Assembly (NCBI RefSeq): GCF_963678635.1
Contig: NC_087069.1
Location: 3,608,166-3,672,165, forward strand
Reading direction: 5' to 3'
Source: Symsagittifera roscoffensis
Lineage: Eukaryota; Xenacoelomorpha; Acoela; Convolutidae
Length of the DNA stretch: 64,000 nt
How positions within the stretch are numbered: the stretch's first letter is position 1; every line of letters begins with the position of its first letter. Shown here piece by piece: positions 36,648 through 45,179 of this stretch. The position numbers and the translations under genes are program-made. Under the pieces are notes generated by a model. That model saw only the letters and a program-made list of their open reading frames with translations. It did not search any database and was not told the DNA's origin.

Positions 36648-36651
36648 ATTC
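36648..36651. repeat. Target site duplication ATTC, left copy
   Basis: ATTC lies immediately outside the TG...CA end at 36652 and matches ATTC at 55482-55485 outside the other end. Four-base duplications are usual for Ty3/gypsy integrases. The target sits in a 17-bp tandem repeat (GTAACAGGCGATAATTC) that continues at 55486-55540. Confidence 0.85.
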
Positions 36652-37060
36652 TGAGTTAGAACTGGAGGTATAACTCATAGAGTAATTTCGGATAGGGTAC
36701 ACCGTCTGCTCGTCACGCTATCTTATTTTCGGCCGGATAGATTCGTGCAACTTCTTAGTCTAATACCGATCCTAATCTTACTCTTATACTATCTAGTCTC
36801 AGGTTGTTTAACTAGTCTCTGCTAGGCTCAATAGATCTAGGGTATACTGGTTTATTGCGGCTGCTGAAGTGCTCGGGAGAGTCCAACTAATTTCTAAGTT
36901 AAATTCAAATCTCTCTGGTGCTGAAATTACAAGTAACTTCAGCACTTACAAATAAGTGGGTTGTTAGTTAGATGGATCATGATTGGTTAATATTAAATAC
37001 TTTACATTGGTAAAACATTTAATTTATCCAATCATAAAATATAGTTTAGATCAGGTTCCA
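36652..37060 (-). repeat. 3' LTR
   Basis: Read on the minus strand it begins TGGAACCTGATC and ends CTAACTCA (TG...CA). It carries an AATAAA (36851-36856) as a candidate polyadenylation signal, two CCAAT-type boxes near its start, and a 28-nt near-perfect inverted repeat at 36918-36945 (arms GTGCTGAA / TTCAGCAC, TT loop). The sequence matches the 5' LTR throughout by eye. The expected polypurine tract upstream is weak: only GGATGGG abuts the LTR. Confidence 0.95.
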
Positions 37061-38619
37061 CCCATCCGGGTTTTACAGAGTTTTTTAGAACAGTTCTTCT
37101 GTAATTCAAGGGTGGATGATGGACGTTGGTATTTGGCGAACATCATAATTTTCTTTCGCTTCTTCTTGTGACAACGACTGAGTCTCTGCAACAAAGTCAA
37201 TTCTGATTCCAGAATGGTTGGCTATGTCAGGTTTTTCTGTTCTGCGTGGAGAACTTCTTTTGTGTATGATCTAGTTTGGGAATGGCGTGGAGATTGTGCG
37301 TGGAGGGGATGCCTGGTTACTCGGATCTGTACGTATACTTGAACATCGAGGTGGTCATTGGTCTAGTTCAATGAAGTCCTTTTCTGCGAAGTCAAGTCGT
37401 ACTCTAAATCCTTTGAGTTGTGATTGTGAGCGGCATATCGATTGTAGTTGGTCATTCTCTCTCGAGTGTAGTGGGGTCGTTTTGTCTTTTGATGTTCGTC
37501 CTTGGTGTTGTATTCTGATCTATATATTGCATCATGTGATTTTACATTTTATAAAACTTTTATTAGTTTAATATTTTTTAATAATGACTTTAGTTAGTTG
37601 TTTTCACAAAAGCTTTTTGTTTTAGTTCGGTTATTTTGAAGAGTTACTCACCCTTGAGTAGCTCTTATTAAAAATAAAGGTGTGGTCACAAAGCGTGGAT
37701 GTAGCGCGGTGGGTTAGGCCGGCTATAGAGCATGCTCAGGACGTCCTTTCCTGGTGGGTTAGGCCAGGAGTGGGAGTATGATTTCATGCGGTGTTTGTGA
37801 GGGGTCCTGTTATGTGACAACGTTTTATGTTGGGTTTGTTGTGGTTTTACTTATGTCTTGTTGGTTATGTACTTTTTCCAAAAAGCAAATTGTTTGTGGT
37901 ATGGGTTTGTCTTTCGACTTTTTTGTGTTTTATTATTTCTTTCTAAGACTTTGTAATAGTCTTCAAAAGAATAAATTATCCAGTTTTAAACTGGGTTAAT
38001 CCGGTTTGGGTACCGTTGGTTTCCTTTTCTAAGTCATGCTGTTATTCTATGATTTGTGGTATTTAGTAAGCTGCGTTGGTTAGTTTTGTTTAGTATATGA
38101 TTCCTTTCCAACCGGGTTAAAGGAAAGTTTGAAACATGTTATTGTATGTTAGAGTTGTTGAGTGTGAAAACTTGAAACTGAAATTCATTATTTTAAACAA
38201 TTCTTCGTGGGCGAGCTGTGCGAGTGTGGATAGAATTTCTGTGCGAATGAATGAAAATATCAAAAGGTTAGTACTGCAATTGCATTTTATTAATTTACTA
38301 CATAGAATTTAGAAATTTACTGCTAGTTATGGGGAATTTTGAGATACAAATTTTCATCATATGTAGATTTACTGCTTTTGGGGGAAAATTTTATAAATTA
38401 ATTTACTGCATTGGTATTATATTTATTTAATTGTTGGTGCAAAAGTTTAATAGGGTCTTAAACAGTTTTGAAGAAGTTTGCTATTTTTTATTTTTCTTTT
38501 GTGAATTTTTCAGATGATCTAGGATGAAGGCTAAAAATCTAAAGAAAACATGAATAAAGAATGGTGAGTTTTTAATACTGTAATTAATTAGTAATATTTA
38601 CTTAATTCATACTTACCTG
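37061..38619 (-). other. 3' noncoding region of the retroelement
   Basis: No long ORF lies between the 599-aa gene and the 3' LTR. GGTGGGTTAGGCC occurs at 37708-37720 and 37753-37765 on the plus strand, flanking short self-complementary sequence, so an RNA structure is possible. The rest is T-rich on the plus strand. This size is unusual for a 3' region and could hold cis-acting export or packaging signals. Confidence 0.55.
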
Positions 38620-40419
38620 TTAGTCGTCGGGGAAAAAACCGTGGGGGAAGATGTCGTGAATTAGTTCTGAAGTTGTGAGTAGTTTAGCTAGAATGCGGAT
38701 GATATTTTTAGTCTGGAGTAGTGGCCAAAGCAATTGAAGTGCCTTAATAGTGGTTAGTTCTTCAGTGCCTACTGCAAACTCATAAGGTGTGTTTTGGATT
38801 AAGTTATATAATTTGTGGTTAAATTTAGTGTTGTGGATGAATTCTAAAATTGGGATTTCTATAGGTTGCAGGAACTCGTGCGGGATAAGGAAGGGTCGGG
38901 ATTCTTCGGCGTTGAAGGTCTTGGTGATGGGGCAGAAAATGTACATTTGGGTTATGGGGTCATAATTACGAAGAATACCATGGAGGTTAGTTTCTTTAAT
39001 ACAATATGTGAAATTTAGGAAATATGGTGAAGTGTATTTTGAATTGATGAATTGGAAACGATGGTGTGGTTGTCTAGAGGGTGTGTGGAGGTCAAAGTGA
39101 TTTTGGATGAAACGATAGTAACTGTATGTATGTGTTTGTTTAGTGCGCAACATAATATCGTGTGAGCAGTGTAAATCTCTTTCGTGTGGTGCAAGGAAAT
39201 GAAAGGTTAGTGAAAATATTTGGAAGCGTTCTTTAAAACTTTCGTATGCTTGTGTGTTTGTTAGTGCTTCTGAAATAATGTGATCAAACTTTCGGTCGAA
39301 GATATTTAGTGTAAATATATATGGTGTCTTGATGAAAAATTTCTCGGTGATTTGTGGATTAGCGAAGCGATCGTCGTCTAAGAATTGATCTTGGTTAGCT
39401 CTAATGATGTTGTGATCGTAATATTCTAGTGTATATTCATTAGCTCTAGGTGCAGTGTGTATTTTTAGTGATTTTTTATATCCAACGTAAGTAAATTGTC
39501 TAGCGGTTAGTGGTGTAGTGAGTTGATATAGCATGTCCTTGTTTCGTTCTATATCGATGGAAGTGCTGGATAAAGGTAAGCAAAGAGGGTTAGTGAAATG
39601 ATAGTATGAGGTCCAAGAGAGAGTGGGCATTAAAACGTATTCATCTACAAAGTTGCGTGTTTCGTTAGCGTCGTGAGGGGTGTTTAAAGTGTATTGTGGA
39701 AACGAGGGTAAGGTGATAGCTAAAAATTCTTTAGTGTTAGTATGCTGGGGGTGGTTGATGTATTCACGGGCTGTTCCTGGTTTTGCTGGGAAAGGATGGT
39801 TGGGGAATTTTCTTTTAAAAGTGCGGTAAGCTCTATTAGTGTTTAGTGAAGATATAGTGGATGTGGATGATGGTGTTAATGATTCAGTATAATTTGAAGA
39901 GGGTGTAGGGGGATTGGATGAATTTGTAGTGGAGGAGATTTGGTTTATGGTCGGGGTGTTAAGGTGGTAGGGTTGCTGTTGGAGGGTAATAAAATTATCT
40001 AGCTCTGGGGAGATTCGGGGGGTGTCTGGAGAATGAGATGATTGGTCAGAATGGTATGAGGAGTAGGTTGGGGTAACTTGGGAAGCATAAGAGGGTGTCG
40101 GAGTGATTGGGTCAGGGTTATTGGACAATATGGGTTGAAAAGGAGGTTGAGAAAAATTAGAAGGGTTATGAAAATTATTGGATGGGGATGGTTCTGAGTC
40201 GGCAAATTCATCGGGGGTTTCAATATTCGGGTTATTTAGCTGTGAGATGGAGTATAAAACTGAAATATGTGAGTTAGTGTCGGAATTCATGCCTGATGTT
40301 ACATTGCTAGATGGAAAATCGGGTGGCGGAAAAGCAAAAAGTGGTATGATTGGGATTGGAGAGGTAAGGTTGGTTGGATGGGAATTTGATCGGTGTAGTG
40401 ATCCAAGTTGGCGGCTCAT
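38620..40419 (-). CDS. 599-aa accessory ORF downstream of env, unknown
   Basis: The ATG at 40419 overlaps the env TGA stop as ATGA, an arrangement typical of coupled termination-reinitiation. The first ~210 residues are rich in Pro, Ser, Thr and Asn (for example PFQPILSNNPDPITPTPS) and look disordered. Residues about 210-599 look folded: many aromatics and His, with blocks such as LPSFPQYTLNTPHDANE, RDLHCSHDIMLRTKQTHTYSYYRF and a C-terminal helix-rich stretch with IRILAKLLTTSELIHDIF. No signal peptide or membrane segment. It belongs to no family I recognise. Its intact frame in a recent insertion argues that it is functional. The P/S/T-rich-then-folded layout resembles the 378-codon ORF upstream of env. 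Confidence 0.8.
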   Translation of the reverse strand: MSRQLGSLHRSNSHPTNLTSPIPIIPLFAFPPPDFPSSNVTSGMNSDTNSHISVLYSISQLNNPNIETPDEFADSEPSPSNNFHNPSNFSQPPFQPILSNNPDPITPTPSYASQVTPTYSSYHSDQSSHSPDTPRISPELDNFITLQQQPYHLNTPTINQISSTTNSSNPPTPSSNYTESLTPSSTSTISSLNTNRAYRTFKRKFPNHPFPAKPGTAREYINHPQHTNTKEFLAITLPSFPQYTLNTPHDANETRNFVDEYVLMPTLSWTSYYHFTNPLCLPLSSTSIDIERNKDMLYQLTTPLTARQFTYVGYKKSLKIHTAPRANEYTLEYYDHNIIRANQDQFLDDDRFANPQITEKFFIKTPYIFTLNIFDRKFDHIISEALTNTQAYESFKERFQIFSLTFHFLAPHERDLHCSHDIMLRTKQTHTYSYYRFIQNHFDLHTPSRQPHHRFQFINSKYTSPYFLNFTYCIKETNLHGILRNYDPITQMYIFCPITKTFNAEESRPFLIPHEFLQPIEIPILEFIHNTKFNHKLYNLIQNTPYEFAVGTEELTTIKALQLLWPLLQTKNIIRILAKLLTTSELIHDIFPHGFFPDD

Positions 40420-43034
40420 CGTGGGCTAAAAAAATGATTATTTTGAGACTGAAAAGCGGTGGTATGGGGTTGTTCAATAATTTGTTCATAAGTATTATCA
40501 TCTTGTGACTGGTGTGTCATTATATGTTGGACGGGACTTTGTGATGTATTGAGTCGAAAATTTGGATTATGTGTGATTGCTAAATTTCGAAAATTTCGTG
40601 GGACTAGGGATAGTGGATGGTTATTTGGTAGGGGTGGTAATTGTGGTGCCGTTGGCTGTGTGTCGACATTGTTATGTTCTTCGTCGTATGTATTTTGTCG
40701 TGTTGTTATTTTTGTGTTATATTCTTTTATTTGTGCGTCTAAAAGAATTTTGTTTATAGATGTAGAAAAGATTCCAAAAAATCCTGCAAAGAGTATGCGT
40801 GCTACGCTTGCTTGTCTGTTTACTTGTGTGTGTATAGCACATGTGTTGTAGATTCCTTTTAAGAGTGAGAAAAGAAATCCAATAAAGTTAAACATTGCGT
40901 ATAAAATAGTCAATTTTTCTAAGATGTAGTAGGGCCATCCTAGAAAATCTAGGATCTCATTTTTGAGTGTAACAAAGCTAAAAATGTTAATTGGTGATAT
41001 ATCTTGGGGACGGTATTTTTCGCCGTTTAGATATATATAATCTTTAATGTCTTTAAAATATCCGCTATAGTCTTGGGTGTAGATGTCGGCAAATCCTGCG
41101 GTTTCTGCAAGTTTGCGTAAATTTTGGTCTATTGATTGTCTTTGTATAGTGTCCATTTGTGTTAATAATTCTTGGAATTGTTGTGTTCTAATGTGATGTT
41201 GAATATCTGATTTTGAATAGATTCCTATTGATTGTAAGTCTATATTTGGGTTTCGAGCGATAGCGCGAATGCTTTCTGGTGAAAATTTTTTGAGTGATTG
41301 CATTAATGTGGGATATGGAGTGAGAAGATAATATTTATTTTCATCAGGGTTTAGTTGTACTACATTGTGGCTATTTTCTGATCCACATGGGACTGCGGTA
41401 TCCCAGAAATAGGTTCTTCGTGAAAGTGTATCCACGAAATGTACTTTATTCTTATAAAAGATAGGGATTCTTTTATAACATCGTTTATCTTCAAAAACGT
41501 ATAGTGGTGATACTTTTTTGGTACAAGTATAAAACCATAAGATGTTTCCTTCATAGTCTAAAAAATTTGATCTATTTCCTGATAATAAGTATCCTGCGTA
41601 GGGTATTTTTAATACTGCTAGTGCAAGTGATTGTAATATTTGTGTTCGTTCTAATTCGCATAGTTGGTGTAGTGTTTCTAATTCGGAGAGTGACATTTCT
41701 TGAAAAATGCGGCTAATTGTATAGTCTAGTTTCATATCCAAATGAATATCATAGTGGATATTACCGAAATATGTAGTATTCATTAGTGATAATTCTTGTA
41801 AGCGTGTGCTTCTGGTGTCATAAGGTTTTAGATGTCCACCAGGTTGTTCGTTGCTTTTTTCAAAATTAACTGGTATATAGGATGTTCCTTCGTTTAGAGG
41901 ATGACCTGTGGCATATGGGTCGATTTTTACTTTTCCAGTGGTCATGTCGAATCCTTTTTCGTATTCAACTAATATTTCAGTGTATTGTGTTCTGTGAAGT
42001 GGATTCCTGTATTTACATGCAAGTTCTGTTTCTTGATATATTTGAAATCGTGTCAATTTATTTTCTATATTGTCTATGTTTCTAAAATCGGAACTTAGTT
42101 TGCGTGATGGATGGACTTGTTCATAAGGAATTGATTGTATGAAATATTTTTCGTGAAATTTTATCATACGAGCGTGTATTTTTGCTACTTGAAATGTTGT
42201 ACATGTATCTTCGGGGAACCAAACAATTGTTGCTTGTGTTCTTGTTGTAGGGTCGCAATATCCTTGATCATTTTTACAAGGTAGTCGGATTCCTTGATAG
42301 ATCATTGTATTATCAGATAAATCTCGTGTGAGTTGTATTTTTTCGAGTTGTATTTTCCAATCGAAAAACATTATTTCTTGGTATCCTTTATTTTTCGTGT
42401 CTGCTTTGCAGTTTGATGGGTTATTTATACCAATGTGTGGTATCCAATGTTTATCATGTAGGTCATAGGTTAATCGTCCGTGTGCGCCGTTATACGGGTA
42501 TTTTTCGTCTAGTTTTATATGTCCTTGGTGTCTTTCAAGTTGTGATTGATGTACAGAGTCTGAAAAAACTTGAAAATTAACTAATTTTCTTTGGGAGTTT
42601 TTATTCTGTGTGATGTTTAGTCTAAGTAATTCATTTTTACAATCGTCGGGATTGAGATGTAAGAGGCGTTCTATATTACTTTGATAGAATGATTCATGGT
42701 CAAGTCGGTTTTTGTTGCCGTTTGAGACTTGTGAACAATGTACTTTCTTTTCGGAAAATGTCGCTGTGAATTTATAACCTGTAACTGTTGTTGCTCGGGC
42801 TTTGGAATAGAGTGTTGCTATTATATCTGTGGTTTCTATAGCTTGTGGTTCTGTTTCACATTGTGATACTTGATTTATTGCATATTTGTGTAGTGTTTTT
42901 TGTTCATTTTCTTCGCAATCGTAATGTGTTACTAATAAATCTTGTGGTCCTGTGCGAGGGGAAGGGTTTATGTTTTGATTTGAGGTTACTAGAAAAGGGA
43001 GTTGGAGAAAAATTAATAATTTTAGAATATACAT
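40416..43034 (-). CDS. env: Envelope-like membrane glycoprotein (872 aa)
   Basis: A signal peptide (residues 1-18, ILKLLIFLQLPFLVTS), a large cysteine-containing ectodomain with several N-glycosylation sites (for example NIT at about 140), a helical segment about 575-650, a transmembrane segment at about 707-728 (LTILYAMFNFIGFLFSLL), a second hydrophobic stretch at about 744-764, and a ~105-residue tail. The tail has PTAP at 794-797 (bases 40644-40655) and a Tyr motif YEQI at 849-852. The ectodomain has spaced Cys pairs and a CYKRIPIFY...FVD...PC block. My impression is closer to the glycoproteins of chuvirus-like insect viruses and BEL/Pao envs than to class I proteins: no RXXR-plus-fusion-peptide cleavage site is evident. 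That is an impression, not an alignment. Tor-type envs of larvaceans are an alternative. No breaks seen. Confidence 0.85.
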   Translation of the reverse strand: MYILKLLIFLQLPFLVTSNQNINPSPRTGPQDLLVTHYDCEENEQKTLHKYAINQVSQCETEPQAIETTDIIATLYSKARATTVTGYKFTATFSEKKVHCSQVSNGNKNRLDHESFYQSNIERLLHLNPDDCKNELLRLNITQNKNSQRKLVNFQVFSDSVHQSQLERHQGHIKLDEKYPYNGAHGRLTYDLHDKHWIPHIGINNPSNCKADTKNKGYQEIMFFDWKIQLEKIQLTRDLSDNTMIYQGIRLPCKNDQGYCDPTTRTQATIVWFPEDTCTTFQVAKIHARMIKFHEKYFIQSIPYEQVHPSRKLSSDFRNIDNIENKLTRFQIYQETELACKYRNPLHRTQYTEILVEYEKGFDMTTGKVKIDPYATGHPLNEGTSYIPVNFEKSNEQPGGHLKPYDTRSTRLQELSLMNTTYFGNIHYDIHLDMKLDYTISRIFQEMSLSELETLHQLCELERTQILQSLALAVLKIPYAGYLLSGNRSNFLDYEGNILWFYTCTKKVSPLYVFEDKRCYKRIPIFYKNKVHFVDTLSRRTYFWDTAVPCGSENSHNVVQLNPDENKYYLLTPYPTLMQSLKKFSPESIRAIARNPNIDLQSIGIYSKSDIQHHIRTQQFQELLTQMDTIQRQSIDQNLRKLAETAGFADIYTQDYSGYFKDIKDYIYLNGEKYRPQDISPINIFSFVTLKNEILDFLGWPYYILEKLTILYAMFNFIGFLFSLLKGIYNTCAIHTQVNRQASVARILFAGFFGIFSTSINKILLDAQIKEYNTKITTRQNTYDEEHNNVDTQPTAPQLPPLPNNHPLSLVPRNFRNLAITHNPNFRLNTSQSPVQHIMTHQSQDDNTYEQIIEQPHTTAFQSQNNHFFSPR

Positions 43035-44158
43035 GTGTATGATAATCCTGAGTATGGGTTATAAAATGTAATGTAACCAATTGTGTTTTTGGTGTATCTG
43101 TCGTATTTATATATTACTTCAGTAGTTATAAACGGTGGTGGTAGTGATTGAGCTGTTATGTTAGGTGGATTTAATGGGTAGGGATGTTGTGTAATATTGT
43201 TTAATTTAACTGTGATTTCAAACTTTAATTGTAAACTGTTTTGTTGGAGTATTTGAATATTGTGATCACGGATATCGTTGTGAATATCTTGGCGATATTG
43301 TAATCTATTAAGTGCCCAGTTATGAAGGCGGTTACTTTCTTGATGTTGTCCAAATAATGGTGGAGGTGCTGTGAATGTATTCCAATCTAGTCTTAAAGGA
43401 ATATTTATTGATGATTGTTCTCGATATCTGGCGTCGAGATTATTTGGAAAATTTAAGTTAAAGGGTGGTGGTGAAAATTGGCTTATTGATGGTGTTGATG
43501 GTAGTGATAATGTTTCTGGTAGTGATGAGGATGTTGTTGTATCCGTAGAAATATCTATGGGGTCATTGACTAAATTTGGTTCACCTTGTGTAAATGAATG
43601 TGTAGTCCAATATGGCAGTCGTGATGTTAGGTTTGGGGGGTTAAAAGGATTTTCTCGTGCTTGTTCAGATGTTGGTGTTGAACCTAAGTAGTCTGAAGGT
43701 AGACTTGAAGTGCTTCGTTGTGAAAAAAGTGTAGGAGTTTCTGGTGTGATACCAGTGGTGTTTTCTGGAGTGGTTTGTGATGGGGATTGAGGTATATCAA
43801 AATGAACTCGGGGAGTTTGAAAATTTCTATTTCGTCGAGGATGTATAATTTGTCTATTTATTTCTGTTGTGTTTTGGTTTTGACTAAGGTTTCGTATTCT
43901 ACTTAGTTCTTGTGGTAGTGTTGGGTAAAGATTGTATGTTGGTTCACTTAGGGATGCTTGTCGTTGAACTGGTTCTAGTGGTTCAGATAAACGAGCGTGC
44001 CGTTCTTCAAAAGTGTATGGATTGTCTTGAAAAGAAATTCGTGTAGATGTTTGAGGATTTTGAGTAGTGGAAGGTGGTGTTGGATTATCTTGGGATGATG
44101 TCGGTGAAGACTGATTCTGTGACTGTTGGGTAGCAATTTTTGATGGATTTTTGAATTT
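43022..44158 (-). CDS. 378-codon open frame with no ATG, upstream of env
   Basis: The frame is open from just after TAA at 44159 to TAA at 43022, overlapping the env ATG by 13 bases. It contains not one Met codon. The first ~240 residues are Pro/Thr/Ser/Gln-rich; the last ~140 look folded (for example RLDWNTFTAPPPLFGQ and ITVKLNNITQHPYPLNPP). Codon composition matches its neighbours. With no ATG, translation must begin in a spliced upstream exon or at a near-cognate codon, or by stop-coupled shifting. The preceding 62-aa ORF stops at 44164, two bases before this frame's own upstream stop, so simple frameshifting from it is excluded. It would be missed by any ATG-based gene finder. Function unknown; the C-terminal domain might be a structural or matrix-like partner of Env. 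Confidence 0.7.
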   Translation of the reverse strand, partial: KFKNPSKIATQQSQNQSSPTSSQDNPTPPSTTQNPQTSTRISFQDNPYTFEERHARLSEPLEPVQRQASLSEPTYNLYPTLPQELSRIRNLSQNQNTTEINRQIIHPRRNRNFQTPRVHFDIPQSPSQTTPENTTGITPETPTLFSQRSTSSLPSDYLGSTPTSEQARENPFNPPNLTSRLPYWTTHSFTQGEPNLVNDPIDISTDTTTSSSLPETLSLPSTPSISQFSPPPFNLNFPNNLDARYREQSSINIPLRLDWNTFTAPPPLFGQHQESNRLHNWALNRLQYRQDIHNDIRDHNIQILQQNSLQLKFEITVKLNNITQHPYPLNPPNITAQSLPPPFITTEVIYKYDRYTKNTIGYITFYNPYSGLSYTCIF

Positions 44159-44163
44159 TTACT

Positions 44164-44352
44164 TTAGTGGGAAGGTTTATGTTTATTATAATATTCTTCC
44201 AAAAAAATAATTAGAAAAATTGTTGCTAGGGCAAATGTGATGATTGCTTTCTTTATACATTTACATATTGTCAAAATGAGGGATGATAAAAATGTTATGA
44301 AAATTACAAACAATAAAAAAATATCAGTTCTACTGAAAATTGTTCGTATCAT
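44164..44352 (-). CDS. Tiny hydrophobic protein B (62 aa), viroporin-like
   Basis: The ATG at 44352 overlaps the stop of the preceding tiny ORF as ATGA. The protein has two hydrophobic segments (IFLLFVIFITFLSSLILTI and IITFALATIFLIIF) separated by CKCIKKA, a basic, double-Cys hinge, and a charged C-terminus. Two-span mini-proteins with a basic loop resemble viroporins by topology only. It could be an artefact of AT-rich DNA, but the ATGA link and intact neighbours favour reality. Confidence 0.55.
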   Translation of the reverse strand: MIRTIFSRTDIFLLFVIFITFLSSLILTICKCIKKAIITFALATIFLIIFLEEYYNKHKPSH

Positions 44353-44579
44353 TTAGACAAGTTGTTAAAATCGTACCTGTGGATATATTCAAGGGTTTTG
44401 GAAAGTTGGAGGAATAGTTCGAGTATTGTGTAGAAAATTAAAAAAATGTTACAAAAAATGATTAGGATTATTAGAAAATATTCAAGTATATCAAAAAGAA
44501 ATATTATAAAGGCTTCAAGTATTGAAAAAAAATGTTTAAAATTTATAAGTATTTGAGCAACTGTTTGAGAGAAGAGCAT
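44349..44579 (-). CDS. Tiny hydrophobic protein A (76 aa), viroporin-like
   Basis: The ATG at 44579 directly follows a TAA that ends a 50-codon open frame, in the same frame (TAAATG). The stop overlaps the next start as ATGA. Most of residues 8-60 are hydrophobic, with two or three potential membrane helices, then a polar end (IHRYDFNNLSK). Start context is weak (T at -3). It is the first of the two stop-start-coupled hydrophobic ORFs. Confidence 0.55.
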   Translation of the reverse strand: MLFSQTVAQILINFKHFFSILEAFIIFLFDILEYFLIILIIFCNIFLIFYTILELFLQLSKTLEYIHRYDFNNLSK

Positions 44580-44732
44580 TTAAGAAATGATCTCTTGGTC
44601 GAATATTTTTTGCTGTTTGAGGCGATTTTCTAGTGTGGTCGAATTATTTATTAGTTTTTTGACAAGTGGGTTGAGTTTTGTAAAAAATTGTTGGGGGCAA
44701 TTTTCATGGTGACTGGGAGGTCGTCTTTTTCT
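44580..44732 (-). other. 50-codon open frame without ATG, ending TAAATG
   Basis: The frame begins after a stop with RKRRPP and is basic at the start, then polar and helical. It has no Met codon. Its stop abuts the ATG of hydrophobic protein A in the same frame, so stop readthrough would fuse the two and splicing into it would give reinitiation at A. It is short and could be chance, but it continues the chain of touching frames. Confidence 0.35.
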
Positions 44733-45179
44733 TTATTTTTGTTTGTCAAATGATCCGGGGTATGGTGAGATTTTTATACTTTAGGCTAATTAAAATCTTC
44801 ATTTTGTTACTTTAGGCTAAGTTATCAAATTTGTTTTGGGGGTATTCGTGGTCTGAGTTGGGGAAATATTGTTGATCTTTGGGTTATTAGATAAGGGAGG
44901 GGTACGGTATTATGGTGATATTTATTTTAGTTGTCAAGTTGGAGTGGTTTGCTTATTTTTGACCTGGAGGTTGTAAAGTTATAGTTAGAGATGTGCCTGG
45001 AGTTCTAGATTATTCGTCTAATTGATCTTAGTTTGAGTTAGAGAAAGTGGCGGATTGGATGAATCCTATTGGTCTATTGTGAACTAGAATTATTGCGTAC
45101 TTGTGAGCATGTTATTTTGAAAAATTGAAATGAAAAATGTTACGGAGGTTTCAAGATTGTGAAGTATAAAATCTTAAAA
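44733..45179 (-). other. Noncoding gap after pol in the retroelement
   Basis: No ORF of note on the sense strand. It contains short T-rich and TTTAGGCTAA direct repeats (about 44781 and 44811 on the plus strand). It is a plausible place for the splice acceptor of an env-region mRNA. Confidence 0.45.

Noticed and set aside
44158-44164. Direct ribosomal frameshift from the 62-aa ORF into the 378-codon ORF
   Set aside because: The 62-aa ORF stops at 44164, before the stop that bounds the 378-codon frame at 44161-44159, so no overlap exists in which to shift.
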